Source: Virgibacillus salexigens (GTDB lineage Bacteria; Bacillota; Bacilli; Bacillales; Amphibacillaceae). From it: a DNA stretch of 64,000 nucleotides. The stretch is from the NCBI RefSeq assembly GCF_014905415.1, contig NZ_BNEO01000001.1:1302001-1366000 (forward strand), in the 5' to 3' direction. How positions within the stretch are numbered: the stretch's first letter is position 1; the number at the start of each line of letters is the position of its first letter. Shown here piece by piece: positions 43,687 through 52,649 of the stretch. The notes under the pieces are model-generated. The model had not been told where the DNA came from and ran no database searches. It saw only the letters and a program-made list of their open reading frames with translations. Position numbers and translations under genes: made by a program.

Positions 43687-44511
43687 ATGGGGGTATTCTT
43701 CTTGAAGGCGAATGGAGAGCGTCAAGCATTTATCTCTTTATATGAAAGTAAACATAATGAAAAAGGAATGGTCCAATCTCATTATCATGAAACCTATCAA
43801 CTATTATACACACTGGAGGGAAAAGGAATTTGTACTTTAAATCATCAAGCGTATTCAATTGTACAAGATAGTTTTATTATTATTCCTCCATTAACGGAAC
43901 ACTCCATTGCTGCAACATCAAAAATGACTGTCTTAGTGCTTGAATTCGAAACAACCGTATTAAGTCCTGATGTCCGAATCGAACTGATACCTGAAGTTTT
44001 TCGAACAGCACGTGTACAAAAACTCAGTGCATTTGATAGTAGCGAGATTCGTCAACTACTTCGAAAAATGCTTTATGAACAATCCCATGGGGATAGATTA
44101 TGGGAGACAGGCCTCAAAATCTATATGGCAGAATTATTTTTTACCATTGCGCGTTCTACCCATGAATCTACCCAAACGGATATAAACACATTGCGTGTCG
44201 AGCAACTAAAGCACTATATTGATACACGTTATTTTGATATAAAACATGCGGAAGATATTGCCGATCGAATGGGTATCAGCAAACGATATATTCAAAGTAT
44301 TTTCAAAGATTATTACAATAGTACACCAATGCAATACCTGACAGAAGTACGACTAGGATTAGTAAAACAAATGCTAGCAGAAACAGACAAAGACATTGTG
44401 TCCATCTGTTTTGAAGTAGGATTTGAATCTCTATCTACCTTTTACCGATTATTTAAGAGAAACGTTGGTATACCACCAAATATGTATCGGCTAACGCAAA
44501 GAAAACATTGA
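43687..44511 (+). CDS. AraC-family regulator with cupin sensor
   Basis: This 274-residue regulator has an N-terminal cupin (VQSHYHETYQLLYTLEGKGIC) and a C-terminal double HTH (IADRMGISKRYIQSIFKDY and ICFEVGFESLSTFYRLFKRNVG). It lies just before the Gfo/Idh operon on the same strand and is very likely its sugar-responsive activator. The ATG follows AGAGGTTATTTGG; a TTG five codons on, after GGGGG, is possible. Confidence 0.92.
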   Translation: MGVFFLKANGERQAFISLYESKHNEKGMVQSHYHETYQLLYTLEGKGICTLNHQAYSIVQDSFIIIPPLTEHSIAATSKMTVLVLEFETTVLSPDVRIELIPEVFRTARVQKLSAFDSSEIRQLLRKMLYEQSHGDRLWETGLKIYMAELFFTIARSTHESTQTDINTLRVEQLKHYIDTRYFDIKHAEDIADRMGISKRYIQSIFKDYYNSTPMQYLTEVRLGLVKQMLAETDKDIVSICFEVGFESLSTFYRLFKRNVGIPPNMYRLTQRKH

Positions 44512-44623
44512 TGTTTATAGTAATGAATTGAGTTCCAAAATTGAGAATCTGTTTCCCCTTCTAATAAGACACTTCATTACCATTATGTTTACACTTAACG
44601 TAATGAGCTTAGGAGGGAAACGA

Positions 44624-45775
44624 ATGAGTACAAAAAAGATTGGTATCATTATGAATGGTGTCACCGGGCGTATGGGAACAAGGCAACATTTAATACGATC
44701 AATTATTGCAATTAGAGAACAAGGAGGAGTCCCACTAGCAAACGGGGATTATCTCATGCCAGACCCTATACTTGTAGGTCGTAATAAAAACAAACTGAAA
44801 GCGCTTGCCGAAAATTATAACATCGATCGGTGGACGACCAACCTTGATGATGCTTTGACCGATGAAAACAACATCATTTACTTCGATTCTCAAACGACTT
44901 CACTTCGGGAAAAAGCGATTAAGCAGGCTATTGAAGCAAATAAGCATATTTATTGTGAAAAGCCAACATCCACTTCCTTGGAAGGGTCGTTAAAACTTGC
45001 AAAACTTGCGAAAGAAGCTGGCGTTAAAAATGGCGTCGTACAAGATAAATTGTTTCTTCCAGGTGTTATGAAGCTAAAGCGACTAATAGATGCTGGATTC
45101 TTTGGAAATATTCTCTCTGTTCGTATGGAGTTTGGTTATTGGGTATTCGAAGGAGACTGGCAGGAATGTCAACGACCTTCTTGGAATTACAAAAAAGAAG
45201 AAGGTGGAGGAATTATCGTTGACATGTTCCCCCATTGGCGGTATGTATTAGACCATTTATTTGGTTCTGTGCAAGCACTGTCTGCAGTGGCTACAACACA
45301 TATTACTGAACGTATGGATGAAGCAGGAAATACGTACAAGGCGACGGCTGATGATGCTGCATATGCAACCTTTGAATTAGAAAATGGCGTTATTGCCAGT
45401 GTCAATTCCTCTTGGGCGGTCCGTGTAAATCGCGATGATTTATTAACGATACAGGTAGATGGAACGGAAGGAAGTGCGGTAGCCGGCTTACGTGACTGTA
45501 AAACCCAGCATCGCGTGAATACGCCAAAACCTGTTTGGAATCCGGATATAGAAAATACCATCGATTTTCAGGATCAATGGGAAGAAGTACCAGATAACCA
45601 ACTATTTGAGAATGCATTCAAAATTCAATGGGAAATGTTTTTAAAGCATGTATATCAAAACGACTCTTTTCCATGGGATTTGTTAGAAGGTGCTAAAGGG
45701 ACGCAGCTTGCAGACCTTGGCCTTCAATCTTCGGAAGAACGCCGTTGGCTTGAAGTACCAAGCTTGAATGTCTAA
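44624..45775 (+). CDS. Gfo/Idh/MocA-family oxidoreductase 1
   Basis: This 383-residue NAD(P)-dependent dehydrogenase has the N-terminal nucleotide motif IMNGVTGRMGTRQHL. The catalytic-type EKP lies at 112-114, with GGGIIVDMFPHWRYVLDHLFG in the second domain. The ATG at 44624 is six bases after AGGAGGG; the longer frame from 44528 has no site. It is the first gene of an operon with DUF993 and an isomerase. It is probably a sugar or sugar-acid dehydrogenase; the substrate is unknown. Confidence 0.9.
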   Translation: MSTKKIGIIMNGVTGRMGTRQHLIRSIIAIREQGGVPLANGDYLMPDPILVGRNKNKLKALAENYNIDRWTTNLDDALTDENNIIYFDSQTTSLREKAIKQAIEANKHIYCEKPTSTSLEGSLKLAKLAKEAGVKNGVVQDKLFLPGVMKLKRLIDAGFFGNILSVRMEFGYWVFEGDWQECQRPSWNYKKEEGGGIIVDMFPHWRYVLDHLFGSVQALSAVATTHITERMDEAGNTYKATADDAAYATFELENGVIASVNSSWAVRVNRDDLLTIQVDGTEGSAVAGLRDCKTQHRVNTPKPVWNPDIENTIDFQDQWEEVPDNQLFENAFKIQWEMFLKHVYQNDSFPWDLLEGAKGTQLADLGLQSSEERRWLEVPSLNV

Positions 45776-45787
45776 GGGGAGGAAACG

Positions 45788-46975
45788 ATGATGAATCAAC
45801 TTATCTATTTACCTCATACTGATGGATCCATCTACCCATATGAATTATCTCATAGCGAAGCTTTATCCCAACCTTCAAAGGGTTCCTTTCATTCCCGTGT
45901 TGCCTATTCAGCTGCACATGTGGTAGCTCATCCATTTGGCAGTAGTGATCCAGTACGGGAACCTGCAATAGATTGGGATCTCACTATGCAATACCGTCAT
46001 TATCTTTGGTCACTTGGTATGTCCGTGGCCGAAGCAATGGACACTGCACAACGCGGGATGGGTCTCGATTGGGAACACGCGAAAGAATTAATTACTCGTT
46101 CTGTAAAGGAAGCGAAAAGTGTTGGTGGAAATATTGCCAGTGGTGCCGGCACTGACCACCTTCCCCCGAGTCCATATGTTAGTTTAGAAGATGTGATAAA
46201 CGCTTATGAAGAACAAGTATCGTATGTCGAAGGAGCAGGTAGTAAAGTTATTCTTATGGCTAGTCGTGCTCTCGCGGCATGTGCTACATCTGCAGCAGAT
46301 TATGAATATGTTTACGATCGAATTCTTAGCCAGGTCTCGCAACCCGTTATCCTACATTGGTTAGGCGATATGTTTGATCCTAATTTAACAGGGTATTGGG
46401 GGCATGAGAATTTAGATGAAGCGATGGAAGTATGTCTTCGAATTATCCATTCTCACGCAGACAAGATTGAAGGTATCAAGCTCTCGTTATTAGATGACCA
46501 AAAAGAAATTACCATGCGGAGACAATTGCCAGACAATGTACGAATGTACACAGGAGACGACTTTAACTATACTTCACTCATTGAGGGAGATAACCAGGGA
46601 TACAGTGATGCGTTGTTAGGTATTTTTGATGCTATTGCTCCGGCTGCCGCATCTGCTTTCCAAGATTTAGATCAAGGCAATCTCAATGCCTATCGAGATA
46701 AATTAAACCGGACGACGCCTTTAGCTCGCCATATCTTTCAAAAACCAACATTTGCCTATAAAACTGGCATCGTCTTTCTAGCTTATCTTAATGGACATCA
46801 ACCTCATTTTCGTATGATAGCCGGAGCAGAAAGCGCACGGTCTATTTTGCACTTCACCAAGCTATTCGAGCTGGCAGATCAAGCGAATGTGCTCACAGAT
46901 CCGGAACTTGCAATTACCCGTATGCGACCGATGCTAGATTTAGCTGGGGTACAGCAAATGGAGGCGAGAACATGA
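45788..46975 (+). CDS. DUF993 family protein (DapA-like aldolase fold)
   Basis: This 395-residue protein begins with a DUF993-type SRVAYSAAHVVAHP and has GIKLSLLDDQKEI, where the lysine is placed like the Schiff-base lysine of dihydrodipicolinate synthase-type lyases. VIL HW LGDMFDP and TGDDFNYTSLIEGD are other conserved points. The reaction is not known to me. It probably cleaves or forms a C-C bond in a keto-sugar intermediate. It lies 12 bases after the first dehydrogenase gene. Confidence 0.85.
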   Translation: MMNQLIYLPHTDGSIYPYELSHSEALSQPSKGSFHSRVAYSAAHVVAHPFGSSDPVREPAIDWDLTMQYRHYLWSLGMSVAEAMDTAQRGMGLDWEHAKELITRSVKEAKSVGGNIASGAGTDHLPPSPYVSLEDVINAYEEQVSYVEGAGSKVILMASRALAACATSAADYEYVYDRILSQVSQPVILHWLGDMFDPNLTGYWGHENLDEAMEVCLRIIHSHADKIEGIKLSLLDDQKEITMRRQLPDNVRMYTGDDFNYTSLIEGDNQGYSDALLGIFDAIAPAAASAFQDLDQGNLNAYRDKLNRTTPLARHIFQKPTFAYKTGIVFLAYLNGHQPHFRMIAGAESARSILHFTKLFELADQANVLTDPELAITRMRPMLDLAGVQQMEART

Positions 46976-47793
46976 GTAAAAAATTGGATATACAGCGTTT
47001 AAGTCTTAACCAAATAACAACAGAAAACTGGTCCTTGCAGGAAGCAATTCAAGGTTGTACGGATCATCAAATACCTGTAATTTCAGTATGGCGTCATAAG
47101 ATTGCTGAAGTAGGACTACTCGAAGCCAAAAAGCTAATTGCCGCATCAGGATTAGAGGTATCCAGTGTTTGTCGAGGGGGAATGTTTCCTGCGCTTACTG
47201 CTTCCGAGCGAAAGGAACGGATTGATGATAATAAATACGCGATTGAAGAAGCAGCAGAATTAGGGGCGGATGTTCTTGTACTTGTTTGTGGCCCATCACC
47301 GCATAAGGATTTAGCTGAGAGCAGAAAATGGGTCCAACAAGGTATTGAAGAAATAATCCCGTTTGCGGAACAACATGGTGTAAAACTAGGTATTGAGCCG
47401 CTCCACCCGATGTTTGCTGCCGATCGTTCCGTCATTACCACGTTAGGAGAAGCGAATGCCTTGCAACAATCCTTAGGATCTTCGCAAGTTGGAGTCATTA
47501 TAGATGCTTTTCACGTTTGGTGGGATCCTGATTTATATAGTGAAATAGAAAAAGCAGCAGGAAAAATACTAGGATATCATGTATCAGATTGGAAAGTGCC
47601 ACTCCCCGATATTTTTAAAGGGCGTTCCATGATGGGAGATGGCGTCATTGACTTACCCCGTATTCGTCGCGCAGTTGAAGCGAACGGCTATCACGGACCA
47701 ATTGAAGTAGAAATTATTAACCAAGCAATTTGGGATATGCCTGGAAAAGAAAGCTTAGAGCTAATCAAACAACGTTTTTTATCTTGTGTTTAG
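46972..47793 (+). CDS. Sugar phosphate isomerase/epimerase-type TIM barrel
   Basis: This 273-residue AP-endonuclease-2-fold protein has likely metal ligands in GIEPLHPMF, IIDAFHVWWDPD, GYHVSDWK and IEVEII. Its ATG overlaps the stop of the DUF993 gene. Relatives isomerise ketoses or act as dehydratases or keto-glycoside lyases. In this operon it may epimerise or cleave the keto product of the dehydrogenases. Confidence 0.88.
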   Translation: MSKKLDIQRLSLNQITTENWSLQEAIQGCTDHQIPVISVWRHKIAEVGLLEAKKLIAASGLEVSSVCRGGMFPALTASERKERIDDNKYAIEEAAELGADVLVLVCGPSPHKDLAESRKWVQQGIEEIIPFAEQHGVKLGIEPLHPMFAADRSVITTLGEANALQQSLGSSQVGVIIDAFHVWWDPDLYSEIEKAAGKILGYHVSDWKVPLPDIFKGRSMMGDGVIDLPRIRRAVEANGYHGPIEVEIINQAIWDMPGKESLELIKQRFLSCV

Positions 47794-47798
47794 ACGAG

Positions 47799-47838
47799 GA
47801 AACAACGGAGCACATACTGCCCCGTTGTTTCACATTTT
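47799..47838 (+). terminator. Hairpin inside the Gfo/Idh operon
   Basis: GGAAACAACGG is complementary to CCGTTGTTTC (47822-47831) over 10 bases (47799-47808), followed by ACATTTTT. It lies between two genes of one operon, so it is more likely an attenuator or processing site than a full stop. Confidence 0.5.
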
Positions 47839-47857
47839 TAAAGGAGCGATCAATGCT

Positions 47858-48961
47858 ATGGAGACATCATATCATCCAACGCAGCATACGGAATTTGAAC
47901 CAATCCATCATCAGGAAACACCGGTTGAACATGATACATTATTAATCGCTGCTTGTGGGCTGGAGCATGGGCATATTTATAGTATGTGCGAGGGCATGAA
48001 GAAGGCTGGTGCTGTAATTCATTGGGTGTGGGATGAAGATCCCGATAAGGTAGAAGCTTTTCAGCAAGCATTTCCTGAAGTTAGGACTGCCTCCTCCCTT
48101 GACCAAATCTTACAGGATAAACGAATCCAAATGGTTGCCTCTGCCGCCATCCCTTCCAAGCGTTGCGACATCGGATTACGTGTATTAGACGCAGGCAAAC
48201 ATTTCTTTTCTGCCAAAACACCTTTTACATCACTCAAACAGCTATATGCAGCAAAGAAAAAGGTTAAAGAAACAGGACTACACTGGGCAATTTTTTATAG
48301 TGAGCGATTACAAGTTGAGTGTAGCGGTTTTGCTGAACAATTAATTCAACAAGGAGCGATTGGGGATGTTATTCAGGTTCTTGGTTTAGGCCCTCATCGT
48401 TTAAATATCAATGACAGACCGGCATGGTTTTTTAAAAAAGCTACCTATGGAGGAATTATCTGTGACATTGGCAGCCACCAAATTGAACAATTTCTATCGT
48501 TTGCTCATGCACAGGACGCAACAATACAAAGCAGTATCGCTCTCAATATTGCACATCCTGAACATCCAGAGTTTGAAGACTATGGAGATGCTCATTTAAT
48601 TGGCGATAATGGCACTCTCCTCTATTTCCGTGTCGACTGGTTCACGCCGAACGGTTTAACCAATTGGGGTGATGGACGTACGACTATCTTGGGCACAGAT
48701 GGTTATATTGAATTACGGAAATATGTAGATATAACGAATAATTCAATTGGCGAGCGTTTATATTTAGTAAATCATGGCGGTGAAAGACAATACGATGTGA
48801 AAGGAAAGGTTGGATACCCTTATTTTTATCGACTTGCACATGATGTTATCGAAAACACTTCCACTGCGATGCATCAGGAACATGCCTTTAAAGCGGCAGA
48901 GCTCTGTCTTTTAGCACAACAACAAGCAGACAATCTAAAGAAAGAAGGTGCGATTCGGTGA
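47858..48961 (+). CDS. Gfo/Idh/MocA-family oxidoreductase 2 (AKTP variant)
   Basis: This 367-residue protein has a nucleotide loop CGLEHGHI and IVDIG-like GGIICDIGSHQIEQFLSF. Where most family members have EKP, this one reads SAKTP (119-122): the lysine is kept but the glutamate is lost and the proline is shifted. It therefore may not be a simple dehydrogenase. The ATG at 47858 follows AAAGGAGCGAT; it ends with a four-base overlap into the next gene. Confidence 0.88.
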   Translation: METSYHPTQHTEFEPIHHQETPVEHDTLLIAACGLEHGHIYSMCEGMKKAGAVIHWVWDEDPDKVEAFQQAFPEVRTASSLDQILQDKRIQMVASAAIPSKRCDIGLRVLDAGKHFFSAKTPFTSLKQLYAAKKKVKETGLHWAIFYSERLQVECSGFAEQLIQQGAIGDVIQVLGLGPHRLNINDRPAWFFKKATYGGIICDIGSHQIEQFLSFAHAQDATIQSSIALNIAHPEHPEFEDYGDAHLIGDNGTLLYFRVDWFTPNGLTNWGDGRTTILGTDGYIELRKYVDITNNSIGERLYLVNHGGERQYDVKGKVGYPYFYRLAHDVIENTSTAMHQEHAFKAAELCLLAQQQADNLKKEGAIR

Positions 48962-50148
48962 ACCGTACATGTGATATTGTCTTAGTAGGGATCGCTGGTT
49001 ATGGCGAAATTTACTTAAATGCACTAGAAGAAAAAGGATACCTTTCCTGGATTAAAGGGGTTGTTGATATAAATCCAGAACGAAGTAACTATTATACCAA
49101 GCTACAAGAAATGGGTATCCCTTGTTTCGCCTCACTAGAGTTATTTTATCAAACAGCTGCTGCTGACTTAGCTATCATTTCCAGCCCGATTCATTTTCAC
49201 GCCGAGCAGACTATTACTGCAATGGAGAATGGTAGTCATGTTCTTTGTGAGAAGCCAATTGCTGGTTCTGTAGAAGAAGTCGAACGAATGCGTCAAACAA
49301 GAGATAAAACAGGAAGATTCTTAGCTATCGGATTTAATTGGTCATTTAGTACGTCTGTTCATTTGTTAAAAGAAGATATACAACAGGGTCTTTTTGGAAA
49401 GCCATTACGAGGCCAAAGCCTTGTTCTCTGGCCAAGAACAAAACACTATTATCAACGTTCCAATTGGGCTGGAAAACGTCTTGGTCCAAAAGGAGAGCCT
49501 ATATACGATAGCATTGCCAATAATGCTGCTTCCCACTTTCTTCACCATCTCGTCTATGTATTAGGGAAAACAAAGGAACATAGTGCAAAAATAAATACTT
49601 TAGAAGTAGAGGTCTATCGGGCAAATCCGATTGAAACCTTCGATACATGTGCATTACGAGCAAAAACAGATCAGTCAGTAGAGCTGCTGTACCTCGCTTC
49701 TCATGCAGTGAATCATCAAATTGGACCTAATATAACGTTAGAGTGTGAACATGCCACTATTACCTATGAAGCTGGGGAAGACATGCGAGCAACTTGGGAA
49801 GATGGCACCATTAAAAGCTATGGAGATCCCGAAACAGAACATACCCATAAATTAGATGTCTGTATTCAGGCTGCGTTGAATGAAGAAACGACTATTCCTT
49901 GTAGTATAGAAGCTGCTTATTCTCATTTACTTAGCATTGAACAAATACACCATACCATATCAACAATTGCTCGTTTTCCGGACCATACAATAAAACAAGA
50001 TCCAGATACGCAATTGACGTATGTTCCTCCATTAGCGGAGACACTTTTGTCCTGTTATCAAGCACATAGGCTCCCAAGTGAAATAGATGCTGGTTGGGCG
50101 CAAAAACCAACGACTATCAGAATCCCTGAACAAAGCTACCCTTACTAA
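48958..50148 (+). CDS. Gfo/Idh/MocA-family oxidoreductase 3
   Basis: This 396-residue oxidoreductase has GIAGYGEIYLNAL at the nucleotide site and CEKPIAGS with EKP at 98-100. The start is GTG 48958, overlapping the previous stop (GTGA). It is the last gene of the operon before a terminator. Three different family members in one operon suggest successive or reversible oxidation steps. Confidence 0.9.
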   Translation: MNRTCDIVLVGIAGYGEIYLNALEEKGYLSWIKGVVDINPERSNYYTKLQEMGIPCFASLELFYQTAAADLAIISSPIHFHAEQTITAMENGSHVLCEKPIAGSVEEVERMRQTRDKTGRFLAIGFNWSFSTSVHLLKEDIQQGLFGKPLRGQSLVLWPRTKHYYQRSNWAGKRLGPKGEPIYDSIANNAASHFLHHLVYVLGKTKEHSAKINTLEVEVYRANPIETFDTCALRAKTDQSVELLYLASHAVNHQIGPNITLECEHATITYEAGEDMRATWEDGTIKSYGDPETEHTHKLDVCIQAALNEETTIPCSIEAAYSHLLSIEQIHHTISTIARFPDHTIKQDPDTQLTYVPPLAETLLSCYQAHRLPSEIDAGWAQKPTTIRIPEQSYPY

Positions 50149-50241
50149 TATAGGGAATCAAGAGCGGAACAAACTTCAAGTACAGCTACACAAAGCAGAA
50201 TAAAGCGTCCTTTATATCCGAAAAGAATAGGTTATTCCTAT

Positions 50242-50281
50242 AATAATCCGAACGATTCCATGCAAATCCGTTCGGATTATT
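50242..50281 (+). terminator. Terminator of the Gfo/Idh operon
   Basis: Perfect 13-bp arms AATAATCCGAACG (50242-50254) and CGTTCGGATTATT (50269-50281) are followed by a weak T-run (TATCTTT). Confidence 0.75.
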
Positions 50282-50341
50282 TATCTTTCGTTAAGATTTA
50301 TAACCAAAATCAGTGAACCTTAGTAAATAAAACAGGCATGA

Positions 50342-50430
50342 TTCTTGCGGGAACAACGCGGTCTGAAGACAGCGTTCACCCTTACCCGATTTAGCTGAAG
50401 CCGTGCCCATGAAAACGCACCCTATTTTAG
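50342..50430. repeat. Intergenic repeat copy
   Basis: TTGCGGGAACAAC, CTTACCCGA, TAGCTGAAGCCG and CCTATTTTAG occur in the same order as in the element at 35403-35625. The remaining gene-free bases up to 50659 should hold the promoter of the pectin gene; I see no clear -35/-10 there. Confidence 0.5.
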
Positions 50431-50659
50431 TTCACGATTTACCATTGTAAGTACTCATTCGGATTTAGATTTTAGTTGAAAATGCAAAGGGTTCCGATAT
50501 TGGGATTTTTATTCCAAATTTAATAAGACGCTGTATCCACCAACTGTTACCATAATATTCAAACTAGAGGGAAAATAGTAAAGGAGCGTGGCGAATGTAA
50601 CAGCTATTTTGTAAGGGATTTCAATCATTACATAGGATTATAGAAAGGAGATCGCGGCG

Positions 50660-52597
50660 ATGACCAAGTGCAATAAATGGATTCGAAAACCATTTCTATT
50701 ATTATTTTGCATGATTGTTATTTTTTCCTTTTATCCAGGCAAACAGGATGCCAATCAGGTAAGTGCCCATAAAGAAAGTATGCATGATTCCCCTCGTCAA
50801 ATGGAAAAGCTCGACCGCGGGCTAGTTGCAATTAAGACAGCTGATGGGGTATTTATTAGCTGGCGAATGTTAGGTACAGATAGGACAAACATATCCTTCA
50901 ATTTGTATCGCAACGGCAAAAAGATAAATCAATCTCCTATAAAGAAAAGCACCAATTTTCTTGATTCAGAGGGTACTGCGAATGACACATATATGATTGA
51001 ACCAATTGAAAAAGGAAAAAAACAACCAAGATCTGAGGCGGTAACGGTTTGGTCCGATGCTTCCTATAATGTCCCATTACAAAAACCACAAGGCGGTACA
51101 ACAAAAGATGGCGTAGAATATGCTTACCAAGCGAATGATACTAGTGTAGGTGACATTGATGGAGACGGCAAATATGAGATCATTCTTAAATGGGATCCTA
51201 CCAATTCAAAAGATAATTCACACACTGGATTTACTGGAAATGTATACATCGATGCGTACGAGTTAGATGGTACCCATTTATGGCGAATTGATCTTGGCAA
51301 GAATATCCGAGCAGGAGCTCATTACACACAGTTTATGGTGTATGACTTAGATGGGGATGGAAAATCAGAAATAGCAATGAAAACGGCAGACGGATCGGTA
51401 GACGGTACGGGGGCGATAATAGGTGATGCAAACGCGGATTACCGTAATGAAGAAGGACGAATCATAACCGGACCAGAATATCTCACTATATTTGACGGAC
51501 AAACTGGGAAAGCATTAGAGACCACGAATTATTCTCCTGCTAGAGGAGACATTTGTGATTGGGGGGATTGCTATGGAAACCGTGGCGACCGATTCCTAGC
51601 AGGTATTGCTTACCTTGACGGCACTAAACCATCGCTGATTATGGCTCGGGGTTACTATGAAAAAACAATGTTAACAGCATACAATTATCGAAATGGTAAA
51701 TTAGAAAAACAGTGGACATTTGATAGTGATGAACCTAGTAATGAAGGGTATGCTAGTCAAGGAAATCATAATCTCAGTATTGCAGATGTAGATGATGACA
51801 ATAAAGACGAAATTATTTATGGAAGTATGGCGATTGATGATAATGGTACGGGGTTATATACCACTGGATTAGGACATGGAGATGCCATGCATGTAGGAGA
51901 TCTTGATCCTGAACGCTCTGGATTAGAAGTCTTTCAAGTACATGAATCTTATCCAAATGAGGCTGGTATGGAATTTCGTGATGCCGATTCAGGTGAATTA
52001 ATTTGGGGTATCCCTACCGATTATGATGTTGGTCGTGGATTATCAGGAGATATTGATCCGAGATTTAAAGGGGAAGAAAGCTGGGCAGTTGATGGTGCCT
52101 GGAATAGTACAACTGGCGGCCTTTACACATCAAAAGGCGATAAAATCTCAACAGCCATTCCACCTGCTAACTTTTCCATCTGGTGGGACGGTGATTTATC
52201 AAGAGAACTCCTCGATCATCGTTGGAATGAAGACCAGAGTGTTGGAGTAGGCACTATTGCAAAATGGGACTATGAAAATAGCAAAACAAGAACATTATTA
52301 ACTGCTGATGGAACTTATTCCAATAACGGCACAAAAGGAAACCCTTCCTTACAAGCAGATATTATCGGGGACTGGCGTGAAGAAGCCTTATGGCGAACCG
52401 AGGATAGTGAAGCATTAACGATTTATACAACGACAGCGTTAACCAATCACCGAATCTATACATTAATGCATGACCCAGTATATCGATTGGGAATTGCTTG
52501 GCAAAACGTTGCTTATAATCAACCGCCACATACAAGTTTTTATTTAGGTAACGATATGCAAAATCCACCCCCTCCAAGTATTTACGTTGTTGATTAA
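50660..52597 (+). CDS. Secreted rhamnogalacturonan lyase, PL11 (YesW-like)
   Basis: This 645-residue protein has an N-terminal signal segment (PFLLLFCMIVIFSFYPG). The PL11 beta-propeller follows: RQMEKLDRGLVAIKT, DTSVGDIDGDGKYEIILKWDPTN, VYDLDGDGKSEIAMKTADG and DWGDCYGNRGDRFLAG. Several DxDGDGK-type loops bind calcium. It cleaves RG-I pectin backbone by beta-elimination outside the cell. The leader makes it more like B. subtilis YesW than YesX. The ATG follows AAAGGAGATCGCGGCG. Confidence 0.95.
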   Translation: MTKCNKWIRKPFLLLFCMIVIFSFYPGKQDANQVSAHKESMHDSPRQMEKLDRGLVAIKTADGVFISWRMLGTDRTNISFNLYRNGKKINQSPIKKSTNFLDSEGTANDTYMIEPIEKGKKQPRSEAVTVWSDASYNVPLQKPQGGTTKDGVEYAYQANDTSVGDIDGDGKYEIILKWDPTNSKDNSHTGFTGNVYIDAYELDGTHLWRIDLGKNIRAGAHYTQFMVYDLDGDGKSEIAMKTADGSVDGTGAIIGDANADYRNEEGRIITGPEYLTIFDGQTGKALETTNYSPARGDICDWGDCYGNRGDRFLAGIAYLDGTKPSLIMARGYYEKTMLTAYNYRNGKLEKQWTFDSDEPSNEGYASQGNHNLSIADVDDDNKDEIIYGSMAIDDNGTGLYTTGLGHGDAMHVGDLDPERSGLEVFQVHESYPNEAGMEFRDADSGELIWGIPTDYDVGRGLSGDIDPRFKGEESWAVDGAWNSTTGGLYTSKGDKISTAIPPANFSIWWDGDLSRELLDHRWNEDQSVGVGTIAKWDYENSKTRTLLTADGTYSNNGTKGNPSLQADIIGDWREEALWRTEDSEALTIYTTTALTNHRIYTLMHDPVYRLGIAWQNVAYNQPPHTSFYLGNDMQNPPPPSIYVVD

Positions 52598-52601
52598 TAT
52601 G

Positions 52602-52629
52602 AAGCAGTATTCCAATAGGGGTACTGCTT
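52602..52629 (+). other. Intercistronic hairpin
   Basis: AAGCAGTA (52602-52609) pairs with TACTGCTT (52622-52629) without a following T-run. It lies between the lyase gene and the YesL-like gene, and may be a processing or stability element. Confidence 0.45.
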
Positions 52630-52649
52630 AGATAAAGGATGAAAGTTCG

